NCBI RefSeq assembly: GCF_013694365.1
Contig: NZ_CP059275.1
Coordinates: 558,001-622,000, forward strand
Direction of reading: 5' to 3'
Length of the DNA stretch: 64,000 bases
From: Limosilactobacillus reuteri
Lineage (GTDB): Bacteria > Bacillota > Bacilli > Lactobacillales > Lactobacillaceae
In this document: piece by piece, positions 57,254 to 64,000 of the stretch
How positions within the stretch are numbered: the first letter of the stretch is position 1
Layout of the letters: the number at the start of each line of letters is the position of its first letter
Notes under the pieces: model-generated
Told to the model about the DNA's origin: nothing
The model's database searches: none
What the model saw: the letters and a program-made list of their open reading frames with translations, nothing else
Made by a program: the position numbers and the translations under genes

Positions 57254-57442
57254 ATGGCATGTACCGGAGCATGTTTACTTATTGCAGAACAAAATGAAAT
57301 TATCACTCCTGTTTTCAAAAATAAACTAAGTACTTTTAATAAGCATTCTTCAACTATTGCTGATATCTTTGACCGATGTAATGACAATTCTTTAGTCATG
57401 GATACAATTAAACAGACCCTGGTAAAAAATATTACTCTGTAG
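57254..57442 (+). CDS. Orphan short ORF of unknown function
   Basis: This 62-residue ORF starts MACTGACLLIAEQNEIITPVFKNKL and ends at TAG, directly before the IS66 fragment. It has three Cys (two in CTGAC near the start, one in FDRCNDN) and a mostly helical remainder. I do not recognise it. It may be the end of a gene broken by the adjacent insertion elements, or a small gene of the island. Confidence that it is expressed is low. Confidence 0.4.
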   Translation: MACTGACLLIAEQNEIITPVFKNKLSTFNKHSSTIADIFDRCNDNSLVMDTIKQTLVKNITL

Positions 57443-57964
57443 TTGAAAAAAGAACAATTGAAGAATTCCAAAGCATACCAAGTTTTACAACTAATGCGAC
57501 CAGTTTTTCACGAAGAGAAACAATTAGCATATCACACTCATAAGGAAAAGCTAGTGCAACGTCGGTTGCACGTAAAACCCTTGATGGATAAGTTCTATGC
57601 CTATTTAGAAAACATTAACTTTCCTCAAGGACGTTTAAGAGCCGCCATTAACAATGCTTTAAAGTTAAAAACACGAGTGTATCGAATTTTTGAAGATGGC
57701 CGAGTACCATTAACAAATAATCCTGTTGAACGAGCGATTCGTCCATCAACTCTTATTCGAAAGAATAGCTTATTTGCGAAAAGTACTGCCGGAGCTCAGG
57801 CAAATGCCATTTTCTATACTTTGGTGGCAACTGCAAACCAGAACCATTTAAATATCTACAAATACTTTAAGTATCTTTTTGATCACTTACCAAACCGCAA
57901 GGACGAAGGACTTGAGGCTTATTTACCATGGTCAAAAGAAGTCCAAACAGAATGCCATAAATAA
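57443..57964 (+). pseudogene. IS66-family transposase, C-terminal fragment
   Basis: These 173 residues, called from TTG, contain the IS66 end: KPLMDKFYAYLE, LKLKTRVYRIFEDGRVPLTNNPVERAIRPSTLIRKNSLFAKSTAGAQANAIFYTLVATANQNHLNIYKYFKYLF and a final LPWSKEV. The Glu in NNPVERAIRP is the last member of the DDE triad. The N-terminal helix-turn-helix, zinc and first catalytic Asp segments are missing, so it is a truncated transposase of an element normally encoding about 500 residues. The TTG start is only the gene-finder's choice. Confidence 0.88.
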
Positions 57965-57984
57965 TCCCGAAATGTCAATTTAAG
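57965..57984 (-). mobile_element. Probable IS30-type element end beyond the transposase stop
   Basis: Twenty bases separate the IS66 stop from the minus-strand IS30 stop. Read on the minus strand they give AATTGACATTTCGGGA just downstream of the transposase gene, where an IS30 terminal repeat is expected. The right-hand IS30 copy lacks this segment. Confidence 0.45.
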
Positions 57985-58413
57985 TTAGAAAAAAAGTAGT
58001 TGCTCATCAGTGACATACTTCATGAATACCTCGTAAGGTGTTTGATAGCCCAATGATTTGCGAGGAATGTTGTTCCGGTAACTCATTATTTGAGCAACTT
58101 CTTCATCAGCTAGGTGGCGGAGATCGCGACCTTTGTGGAGCCCATCGCGCCGCAGAAGGCCGTTGTTGTTCTCGTTTAACCCCCGTTGGTTAGGTGCCCC
58201 CACCTCGGCAAAGTAGGTCTGGAGGTCAAATTGGTTGGCAATTGCTCGCCAGTCAGCGAACTCCTTCCCATTGTCGAAGGTAATCGACTTGAAGAAGTGG
58301 GGTGGAAACTTTGCCAACCATTCCTGTAAGTGCTGGATCACACTGGTGGCCGTCTTACTATGGACGTTAAGCTTAACGTCCATAGTAAGACGGCCACCAG
58401 TGTGATCCAGCAC
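57985..58413 (-). pseudogene. IS30-family transposase C-terminal fragment, left copy
   Basis: Read on the minus strand this is 142 residues. About the last 128 are genuine IS30 transposase (LNVHSKTATSVIQHLQEWLAKFP, FDNGKEFADWRAIANQFD with the second catalytic Asp, GAPNQRGLNENNNGLLRRDG with the catalytic Glu, KSLGYQTPYEVFMKYV). The first 14 residues are translated from the opposite arm of the palindrome and are not real protein. The N-terminal helix-turn-helix and first Asp are absent. It cannot be an active transposase. Confidence 0.85.
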
Positions 58414-58758
58414 TTACAGGAATGGTTGGCAAAGTTTCCACCCCACTTCTTCAAGTCGATTACCTTCGACAATGGGAAGGAGTTCGCTGACTGGCGAGCA
58501 ATTGCCAACCAATTTGACCTCCAGACCTACTTTGCCGAGGTGGGGGCACCTAACCAACGGGGGTTAAACGAGAACAACAACGGCCTTCTGCGGCGCGATG
58601 GGCTCCACAAAGGTCGCGATCTCCGCCACCTAGCTGATGAAGAAGTTGCTCAAATAATGAGTTACCGGAACAACATTCCTCGCAAATCATTGGGCTATCA
58701 AACACCTTACGAGGTATTCATGAAGTATGTCACTGATGAGCAACTACTTTTTTTCTAA
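58330..58758 (+). pseudogene. IS30-family transposase C-terminal fragment, right copy
   Basis: This encodes the same 142 residues as the left copy, on the + strand. From 58372 to the stop at 58758 the arm is exactly 129 codons in frame. It therefore looks like a partial coding sequence that began at a contig edge at CTT AAC GTC. No element end follows; the next base already belongs to an IS200-type tnpA on the other strand. Confidence 0.85.
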
Positions 58759-58933
58759 TCCATTCTTGCAAATTAATGCCGTATGCTTGTCCCACAACTA
58801 CAAAACGATGTTTAAGATATTCAGATATTTCATCGTTAATTACTTTTCGACGATACTTAACCACCATTACCAAATGGTAATTAAGCAAGTATACTGAATG
58901 CTGATTTCTATCCAATTCTATTGTTATCAACAC
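58759..58933 (-). pseudogene. IS200/IS605 TnpA (Y1 transposase), N-terminal fragment
   Basis: On the minus strand from ATG 58933 the 58 intact residues read LDRNQHSVYLLNYHLVMVVKYRRKVINDEISEYLKHRFVVVGQAYGINLQEW, a clear TnpA N-terminus. Reading then runs into the IS30 arm and ends with a foreign tail. The last native base, 58759, supplies only the first base of the next codon, probably Asn of EWN. The HUH motif and catalytic Tyr are missing, so the enzyme is inactive. Confidence 0.85.
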
Positions 58934-58974
58934 ATTTTATAGATATATACTAAATATATCATAGAACAAAAGAA

Positions 58975-58992
58975 AAAGCACTAACGTGCTTT
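58975..58992 (-). terminator. Intrinsic terminator upstream of the tnpA fragment
   Basis: AAAGCAC and GTGCTTT form a perfect 7-bp stem around a TAAC loop. On the minus strand a T-rich run (TTTTTCTTTTG) follows. IS200-type elements typically carry such a terminator before tnpA to block outside transcription, and its place and direction fit. Confidence 0.7.
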
Positions 58993-58998
58993 AAGAGA

Positions 58999-59038
58999 GC
59001 GATTCATCCCCTACTTATAGAAGTGGGGGTATTCTCGC
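58999..59038. repeat. IS200/IS605 left-end hairpin
   Basis: GCGA (58999-59002) pairs with TCGC (59035-59038). Inside this, CCCC with ACTT pairs with AAGT and GGGG around a short loop, with one bulged T. Such an imperfect hairpin near the element boundary is the recognition structure of single-strand Y1 transposases. It lies 5' of tnpA, as expected for the left end. Confidence 0.7.
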
Positions 59039-59054
59039 AAATTTATGGATAAAT

Positions 59055-59879
59055 ATGGCTAATTTTAAGAATCAGTGTTTTCAGCGGTTTATTCAACCTT
59101 TAACTCCAGCGGATAATCTTTCGTCTTTCATCTATACCAACGCTTTGTTACGTTCAGCTAACAAACTCAAATATCCTCTTCTTCATTTTTGGACCTTAGA
59201 AGATACGGTTATTTTAGGGTTAAAAGATCAACGATTACCGCATTTATCAACTGCCCTTACTTCGCTTACGCACCGTGGTTTTCATTATTTCATGCGTAAT
59301 TCAGGGGGATTAGCAGTTGTAAGTGACGACGGTATTTTAAACCTGTCAATTTTCTATCCATGGCACCTCGAAGACCATGAATTAACTATTGATGAAGCAT
59401 ATCAACGAATGGTCGACCTAATTCAGGCTGCTTTTCCTAGCCTAAAAATCGCTACTGGTGAAATCACTCATTCATACTGTCCGGGGAGTTTTGATATCAG
59501 CGTTAACGGCCAAAAAATCGGTGGCATTTCCCAACGCCGAAACAAAATGGGAGTTACAGTAATGCTTTACTTAAGTGTCGGTGGCAATCAGCAGGATCGG
59601 GGCAAACTAATTCGTGACTTCTATGATACAGGATTGCAGCAAAGCCAAAATAAGTGGCATTTTCCAGATGTTTGGCCGGGAGCGATGACAACTATCTCTA
59701 AAGCCCTCAACACGCAATTAAGCGTTCAGGATGCGATCCAGCGAATCCAATCAGTCGTTCAAATCATTGTTCCTGACAGCCTTAATAACTTAATGTGGTC
59801 GCCTAATTTTATATCAACCCTCAATAAAGAACTAATCAGCATGGAACGTTTACAAGAACGTTTAGAGAAAGAAGATTAA
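59055..59879 (+). CDS. Octanoyl/lipoyl protein transferase, LipL type
   Basis: This 274-residue protein of the biotin/lipoate protein ligase fold has FMRNSGGLAVVSDDGILNLSIFYP near residue 78 and SYCPGSFDISVNGQKIGGISQRRN near 140. The Cys142 in SYCPG corresponds to the acyl-Cys of Bacillus LipL, which moves octanoyl or lipoyl groups between GcvH and E2 proteins. A lipoate ligase role is the alternative, but the Cys argues for transferase. It would serve the lipoyl domain of PdhC. The next gene is a YwfO homologue, as in B. subtilis, where lipL and ywfO are close. Confidence 0.85.
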   Translation: MANFKNQCFQRFIQPLTPADNLSSFIYTNALLRSANKLKYPLLHFWTLEDTVILGLKDQRLPHLSTALTSLTHRGFHYFMRNSGGLAVVSDDGILNLSIFYPWHLEDHELTIDEAYQRMVDLIQAAFPSLKIATGEITHSYCPGSFDISVNGQKIGGISQRRNKMGVTVMLYLSVGGNQQDRGKLIRDFYDTGLQQSQNKWHFPDVWPGAMTTISKALNTQLSVQDAIQRIQSVVQIIVPDSLNNLMWSPNFISTLNKELISMERLQERLEKED

Positions 59880-61247
59880 ATGAATCACTTTTATGACGAA
59901 AAACTTCGCCGTGAAAAGGTTTTTCGCGATCCAATTCACGGACAAATTATTGTCGATAATCAAATTATTATGGACCTAATTAATACTCCTGAGTTTCAAC
60001 GATTACGACGAATCAAGCAGCTAGGAACTTCATCATTTACCTTTCATGGAGCCGAGCATTCCCGCTTTGGCCATTGCTTAGGCGTCTATGAAATTACCCG
60101 CCAAATGTGCAACTATTTCCAGCGAAACTATCCTAGTCAGCATCCTGGCGACGGCCTATGGGATGATCACGAACGACCAGTTGCCTTATGTGCAGCCCTC
60201 CTCCATGATTTAGGGCATGGTCCTTATTCCCATACATTTGAGCATATTTTCCATACAAACCATGAGCAAATTACCCGCCAGTTGATCACCGACAGCAGCA
60301 CTAATATTAATAAAATATTACAACGGGTATCTCCTGATTTTCCTCATCAAGTTGCTAGTGTGATCGACCATACTTATGAAAATCCACAAGTGGTGCAAAT
60401 GATCTCAAGCCAAGTTGATGCGGACCGGATGGATTACTTGCAACGAGACGCGTATTACACAGGAACAAACTACGGAAAGTTTGATCTTGATCGTGTTCTT
60501 CATGTTATGCGACCAGTTAAGAGAGGAATTGCCTTTGAAATTTCAGGAATGCATGCGGTAGAAGATTACATTATCAGTCGCCTTCAGATGTATCTGCAAG
60601 TCTACTTTCACCCAGTTTCCCGTTCAATGGAAGTTATCTTAGACCACCTCTTAATGCGGGCAAAATATATTTACCAACATCCTAATGACTTTGAGCCCGA
60701 CTTCACCCCTCATATGCTGATGCCGTTTTTTAATGGTAAGTTTACCTTGGATGACTATTTGGCGCTTGACGATGGTGTCTTAACCACCTATTTTATTCAT
60801 TGGACCCATTCTCGTGATGATATTTTAAGCGACCTTGCTAGTCGTTTTCTTAACCGCCGACCATTTAAATCAGTCATTTATGATCAAAATACACAAAAAC
60901 TTTTACCAACTTTACGAAAGCTCATCCAAACTGCTGGGTTTAATAGCCAGTATTACACCGCAGTCAACGATAGTTTTAAACTTCCATATGATACTTATCA
61001 TCCACAAGATTCTAATACTCAAACGCAAATCGAGCTTCTCCAACCTAATGGCGATTTTGTGGAACTATCCCAAGTTAGTACCTTAGTCGCTAGCGTATCG
61101 GGACGAGAAGCCGGAGATCAACGGTTCTTTTTCCCAAAAGAGATGCTTGAAACGCGAAACAATATTGAAATTTTCGAACCAATCTATGAAGAATTTCAAA
61201 GCTATATCAAGAATAATCATATTATTAACCCAAAGGAGCAAAAATAA
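59880..61247 (+). CDS. HD-domain phosphohydrolase (YwfO-like)
   Basis: This 455-residue protein has the HD metal site: HSRFGHCLGVYEITRQM near residue 60, ALLHDLGHGPYSHTFEHIF near 110, HEQITRQLI and VDADRMDYLQRDAYYTGTNYGKFDLDRVL near 180. These match the dGTPase-like HD family of YwfO, which hydrolyses nucleoside triphosphates. Which nucleotide it prefers is not shown by the sequence. The C-terminal 150 residues are less conserved. Its 3' end carries AAAGGAG 9 bases before the next ATG. Confidence 0.9.
   Translation: MNHFYDEKLRREKVFRDPIHGQIIVDNQIIMDLINTPEFQRLRRIKQLGTSSFTFHGAEHSRFGHCLGVYEITRQMCNYFQRNYPSQHPGDGLWDDHERPVALCAALLHDLGHGPYSHTFEHIFHTNHEQITRQLITDSSTNINKILQRVSPDFPHQVASVIDHTYENPQVVQMISSQVDADRMDYLQRDAYYTGTNYGKFDLDRVLHVMRPVKRGIAFEISGMHAVEDYIISRLQMYLQVYFHPVSRSMEVILDHLLMRAKYIYQHPNDFEPDFTPHMLMPFFNGKFTLDDYLALDDGVLTTYFIHWTHSRDDILSDLASRFLNRRPFKSVIYDQNTQKLLPTLRKLIQTAGFNSQYYTAVNDSFKLPYDTYHPQDSNTQTQIELLQPNGDFVELSQVSTLVASVSGREAGDQRFFFPKEMLETRNNIEIFEPIYEEFQSYIKNNHIINPKEQK
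61232..61238 (+). promoter_or_regulatory. Ribosome binding site AAAGGAG before the HAD phosphatase
   Basis: The motif is inside the end of the HD gene, 9 bases before ATG 61248. Spacing is ideal, so this may be one of the few junctions where the window order equals the native order. Confidence 0.6.
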
Positions 61248-62069
61248 ATGGCAATTAAATTAGTCGCAATCGATATCGATGGAACATTAATCAATGACCA
61301 ACGTGAAATCACACCACAAACTGTTGCTGCAATAAAAAAAGCCAGCGCGCAGGGAGTAAAGATTGTCTTATGCACTGGACGTCCAATGACAGGCGTAAAA
61401 GCATACCTTGACCAATTGGGCTTAAATGATTCAGATAACGAATTTGTTATTAGCTTCAACGGTGCACTAGCCCAATCAACTAGTGGGAACGTCCTGGTAA
61501 ATTACACGATGCCTTTCAATGACTATGCAGACTGGCAAACTTATTGTATTAAAGAAGGCGTCAAGTCCCAAATCGAAACGCGAGATTACATCTACACAAT
61601 TAACCGGGATTTGAGTCCTTATACAGTCTACGAGTCAGACCTTGTAAGTATGCCAATTCGTTATCGTACCTTTGAAGAACTTTCTAAAATGCAAGATCAA
61701 TACGTAATCGCCAAAGCAATGATGGTTGATACTAAAGAACAAATTGACAAAGCATGGGCAGAGCTTTCGGCAGAAATGCGTGACCGCTTTTCCATTGTTC
61801 GCAGCGAAGACTTTTATCTAGAATTCATGAATAAACAAGCAAGTAAAGGAAATGCCCTTCAATTACTTAGCGAAGAACTCGGAATTAAAAAAGAAGAAGT
61901 AATGGCCCTTGGCAACGCACAAAACGATGATTCAATGATCGAATTTGCTGGGTTAGGGGTAGCGATGGGAAACTCAATTCCTGGTACCTTAAAGATCGCT
62001 GACGTAACAACCGCTGATAATAATCATGATGGTGTTGGAAAAGCGATTGAAAAATATGTTCTTAAGTAA
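61248..62069 (+). CDS. Cof-type HAD hydrolase (YidA-like sugar phosphatase)
   Basis: This 273-residue HAD phosphatase has motif I AIDIDGTLINDQ (nucleophile Asp8, Asp10), motif II VLCTGRPMTGVKAYL near residue 43, Lys in NKQASKGNALQLL near 198 and motif IV ALGNAQNDDSMIEFAGLGVAMGN near 220. The cap domain is of the Cof/IIB type. Relatives dephosphorylate sugar phosphates or flavin/pyridoxal phosphates, so the substrate is open. Confidence 0.93.
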   Translation: MAIKLVAIDIDGTLINDQREITPQTVAAIKKASAQGVKIVLCTGRPMTGVKAYLDQLGLNDSDNEFVISFNGALAQSTSGNVLVNYTMPFNDYADWQTYCIKEGVKSQIETRDYIYTINRDLSPYTVYESDLVSMPIRYRTFEELSKMQDQYVIAKAMMVDTKEQIDKAWAELSAEMRDRFSIVRSEDFYLEFMNKQASKGNALQLLSEELGIKKEEVMALGNAQNDDSMIEFAGLGVAMGNSIPGTLKIADVTTADNNHDGVGKAIEKYVLK

Positions 62070-62813
62070 ATGACAACAATTAAGTTTTTCAAAAAAGCAA
62101 TGGTTGGAACAGCTGCAGTCGCTACTATCTTTGCCTTAGCTGGTTGTGGTAAACAATCTGCGTCAAGTAGTGATACAAGTTCTTCCAGCACATCGTCGTC
62201 TGTCCGTTCTTCCGAAAGTAAAGCTTCAAAGGCTTATCGTACAGCTAATAAGCTTATCCAAAATCATGATTATGAAGGGGCTTATGAACAGTTAAACCAA
62301 TTAAATGATCATAATGCTCAAACGGAAGCACTTGCTGATGATTTACAAAGCTACATGGATGCCCAAAAAGCATATGAAAATGGCGATTATGATGGTGCTA
62401 AGAACAAATTGAAATCACAAAAGTCAACTAGTCCGGCAATGCGGAATGCATACGCTGATTTACAAAGCAAGGTAAGTTCTGCACAGGGTTCTACTAGTTC
62501 TCAAACTTCATCATCTACTAATAATAGCAAGCAAACAAATAAGCAATCCGGTTCTACAAGTGCAGCAACTCAACAATCATCCTCTGCTGCTAACCAAGCT
62601 GCATCTGATGCAACTAGCGATAATGTAGTACAACAATTTGCTAACAAGATGGGCTTTAGTGGCTCCCAAGGTTACCAAATTATGCCAACTGGTAAGACTG
62701 GTAATGTTTACAAGTTTGAAGTACGTCAAAACAATAGTGATAACACTGTTGCTAACTTAATCGGTATTTACCAATACAATAGTCAAACTGGAGCGGTAAC
62801 AAAAATCGCTTAA
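62070..62813 (+). CDS. Secreted lipoprotein with TPR-like and C-terminal beta domain
   Basis: This 247-residue protein has a lipoprotein signal peptide with lipobox LAGC (Cys26). A Ser-rich linker follows, then a helical TPR-like segment (about residues 50-130, AYRTANKLIQNHDYEGAYEQL and AQKAYENGDYDGAKNKL), a second Ser/Thr/Gln-rich linker and a C-terminal domain of about 60 residues (MGFSGSQGYQIMPTGKTGNVYKFEVRQN). It would be attached to the outer membrane leaflet. Function is unknown; related lipoproteins occur in lactobacilli. Confidence 0.82.
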   Translation: MTTIKFFKKAMVGTAAVATIFALAGCGKQSASSSDTSSSSTSSSVRSSESKASKAYRTANKLIQNHDYEGAYEQLNQLNDHNAQTEALADDLQSYMDAQKAYENGDYDGAKNKLKSQKSTSPAMRNAYADLQSKVSSAQGSTSSQTSSSTNNSKQTNKQSGSTSAATQQSSSAANQAASDATSDNVVQQFANKMGFSGSQGYQIMPTGKTGNVYKFEVRQNNSDNTVANLIGIYQYNSQTGAVTKIA

Positions 62814-63803
62814 ATGACACAGCAATATTTTGATCAAAATTTAAAAATCTTTGCGTTAAATTCAAACCGTCCCTTAGCAGAAAAGATTGCTAAGCATGTC
62901 GGGGTTGATTTAGGAAAATTATCTGTTAATCGTTTTAGTGATGGTGAGATCCAAATTAATATTGAGGAAAGTGTGCGAGGAGACAATGTTTATGTCATCC
63001 AATCGACCTCTGCCCCAGTTAATGACAACTTAATGGAGTTGTTAATTATGGTAGATGCGCTTCGTCGTGCTAGTGCCAAGACGATTAACGTGGTGATGCC
63101 ATACTATGGTTATGCCCGTCAAGACCGAAAAGCACGGAGCCGTGAACCAATCACTGCTAAGTTGGTTGCTAATATGTTGCAAAATTCCGGTGTTGATCGG
63201 ATTATTGCACTTGATCTTCATGCCGCACAAATTCAAGGGTTCTTTGATATCCCTGTCGATCATTTGATGGGTGCTCCTCTTTTAGCAGAGTATTTTATCA
63301 ACCAGGGTGTTGCTGAAAATGCAGTTGTTATTTCTCCTGATCATGGTGGAGTAACACGGGCACGAGCACTTGCCGAGTTTTTAAAATCTCCAATTGCGAT
63401 TATTGACAAGCGGCGTCCACGGGCGAACGTTGCTCAAATCATGAATATTATTGGAGACGTTAAGGGTAAGAAGTGTATTATGATTGATGACATGATTGAT
63501 ACTGCGGGAACTATTAGTTTAGGTTCGCAAGCATTAATAGATGCCGGCGCAGAAGAAGTCTACGCATCATGTACCCATGCGGTATTATCTGGCCCAGCAA
63601 TTGAACGTTTACAGAATGCACCACTTAAAGAAGTCGTTGTGACGGACTCGATTCAATTGCCAAAAGAAAAACAAATCGATAAAATCAAGCAGGTATCGGT
63701 TGCTCCACTAATTGGGGATGCAATCAAACGGATTAACGAAAATCGTCCGGTTAGTCCACTATTTAAGCAAGTATTCCAAAGTGCACAGTTGGAAAAGAAG
63801 TAA
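62814..63803 (+). CDS. prs: Ribose-phosphate pyrophosphokinase (canonical copy)
   Basis: This 329-residue PRPP synthetase has [42 protein letters not shown], the catalytic loop [13 protein letters not shown] with Lys199 and Arg201, and PRPP-binding [10 protein letters not shown]. All active-site elements are intact, unlike the paralogue at 27020. It makes PRPP from ATP and ribose-5-phosphate for nucleotide, His and Trp synthesis. In Firmicutes prs follows glmU; here it precedes it, consistent with the reversed order. Confidence 0.96.
   Translation: MTQQYFDQNLKIFALNSNRPLAEKIAKHVGVDLGKLSVNRFSDGEIQINIEESVRGDNVYVIQSTSAPVNDNLMELLIMVDALRRASAKTINVVMPYYGYARQDRKARSREPITAKLVANMLQNSGVDRIIALDLHAAQIQGFFDIPVDHLMGAPLLAEYFINQGVAENAVVISPDHGGVTRARALAEFLKSPIAIIDKRRPRANVAQIMNIIGDVKGKKCIMIDDMIDTAGTISLGSQALIDAGAEEVYASCTHAVLSGPAIERLQNAPLKEVVVTDSIQLPKEKQIDKIKQVSVAPLIGDAIKRINENRPVSPLFKQVFQSAQLEKK

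Positions 63804-64000
<197 letters not shown>

Larger units (their letters stand above)
57985..58758. repeat. Perfect 774-bp palindrome of an IS30 fragment
   Basis: The two 387-base arms are exact reverse complements meeting between 58371 and 58372 inside TTAAGCTTAA, with no spacer. I checked the arm ends (7 A against 7 T near each end), the first mismatch (57984 G against 58759 T) and the centre; both arms also encode the same 142-residue ORF. The outer right limit falls exactly on the transposase stop codon. Long spacer-free palindromes are normally unstable in bacteria, so an assembly or joining artefact is likely. Confidence 0.9.
57443..59054. mobile_element. Insertion-sequence debris: IS66, IS30 and IS200/IS605 fragments
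   Basis: Three unrelated transposase remnants lie side by side: the C-terminus of an IS66 enzyme (+), two opposite copies of an IS30 C-terminus, and the N-terminus of an IS200/IS605 TnpA (-) with its end hairpins. None is complete. From 57965 this is the only part of the window that retains noncoding and minus-strand gene sequence. Confidence 0.85.

Noticed and set aside
58330..58758. Two divergent, identical 142-residue genes as a paired toxin or regulatory system
   Set aside because: Both are the same IS30 transposase C-terminus read from the two arms of a palindrome. Their first 14 residues are simply translation across the centre.
57443..59054. A functional compound transposon or island carrying accessory genes
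   Set aside because: All transposases are truncated, no matching outer ends bracket the segment and no cargo is recognised apart from one 62-residue orphan ORF outside it.

Overview
The genes point to a low-GC member of Lactobacillaceae. Gene content (full acetylase-type diaminopimelate/lysine pathway, pyruvate dehydrogenase operon, DUF1831 beside a cysteine desulfurase and mnmA, DUF3397/DUF4044 upstream of mraZ) resembles Limosilactobacillus reuteri or a close relative. The species name is inference from family knowledge, not from a search.

The most important property is that this is almost certainly not contiguous native DNA. From base 203 to 57964 and again from 59055 to the end, every coding sequence starts on the base after the previous stop codon. 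All are on the + strand, and there are no intergenic bases at all. Classical operons appear gene by gene in reverse order (pdhD-pdhC-pdhB-pdhA-def; ileS-divIVA-ylmH-yggT-sepF-ftsZ-ftsA-divIB-murG-murD-mraY-pbp2B-ftsL-rsmH-mraZ; prs-glmU), yet each gene reads in its sense orientation. Short native overlaps occur twice: the first 8 bases of ylbG, suhB and two small genes recur as the last 8 bases of the following gene, and a 10-base overlap inside a broken cdaR-like gene is a tandem duplication. The simplest explanation is that CDS features were extracted in coding orientation and joined in genome-coordinate order, mostly from the minus strand. Promoters, most ribosome binding sites, terminators and riboswitches are therefore absent, and apparent neighbours may have been separated by sequence that was removed.

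Layout: 1-3556 rsmD end, ylbG, ftsW, typA. 3557-10033 suhB-like gene, UPF0223, pyruvate dehydrogenase E3-E2-E1beta-E1alpha, def. 10034-14035 small proteins, rpoY, lipid kinase, LysM-NlpC/P60 cell-wall hydrolase. 14036-17542 glycerate kinase, GntP-type permease and a frameshifted CdaR-type regulator. 17543-27019 lysine/DAP pathway (asd, aminotransferase, dapB, dapA, N-acetyl-DAP deacetylase, dapH, lysA, aspartokinase, dapF). 27020-27994 a PRPP synthetase paralogue without its catalytic loop residues. 27995-36157 recD2, TPR protein, phosphatase, mnmA, DUF1831, cysteine desulfurase, MTA/SAH nucleosidase, Nudix hydrolase, cold-shock-like protein. 36158-52525 ileS and the division/cell-wall (dcw) cluster. 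52526-57253 ftsK, two RNA methyltransferases, a lactonase-family protein. 57254-59054 an orphan ORF and insertion-sequence debris (IS66, IS30, IS200/IS605), including a perfect 774-bp palindrome. 59055-64000 a LipL-type lipoyl transferase, HD phosphohydrolase, HAD phosphatase, lipoprotein, prs and the start of glmU.

Functionally this is core housekeeping: pyruvate-to-acetyl-CoA oxidation with a lipoyl transferase that could serve its E2, DAP supply for peptidoglycan, lipid II synthesis and septum assembly, and tRNA/rRNA modification. I found no convincing new system. The real anomalies are the construction signature, the palindrome, the degenerate prs paralogue, the KTT motif in the division PBP, and the regulator broken in an A-run.
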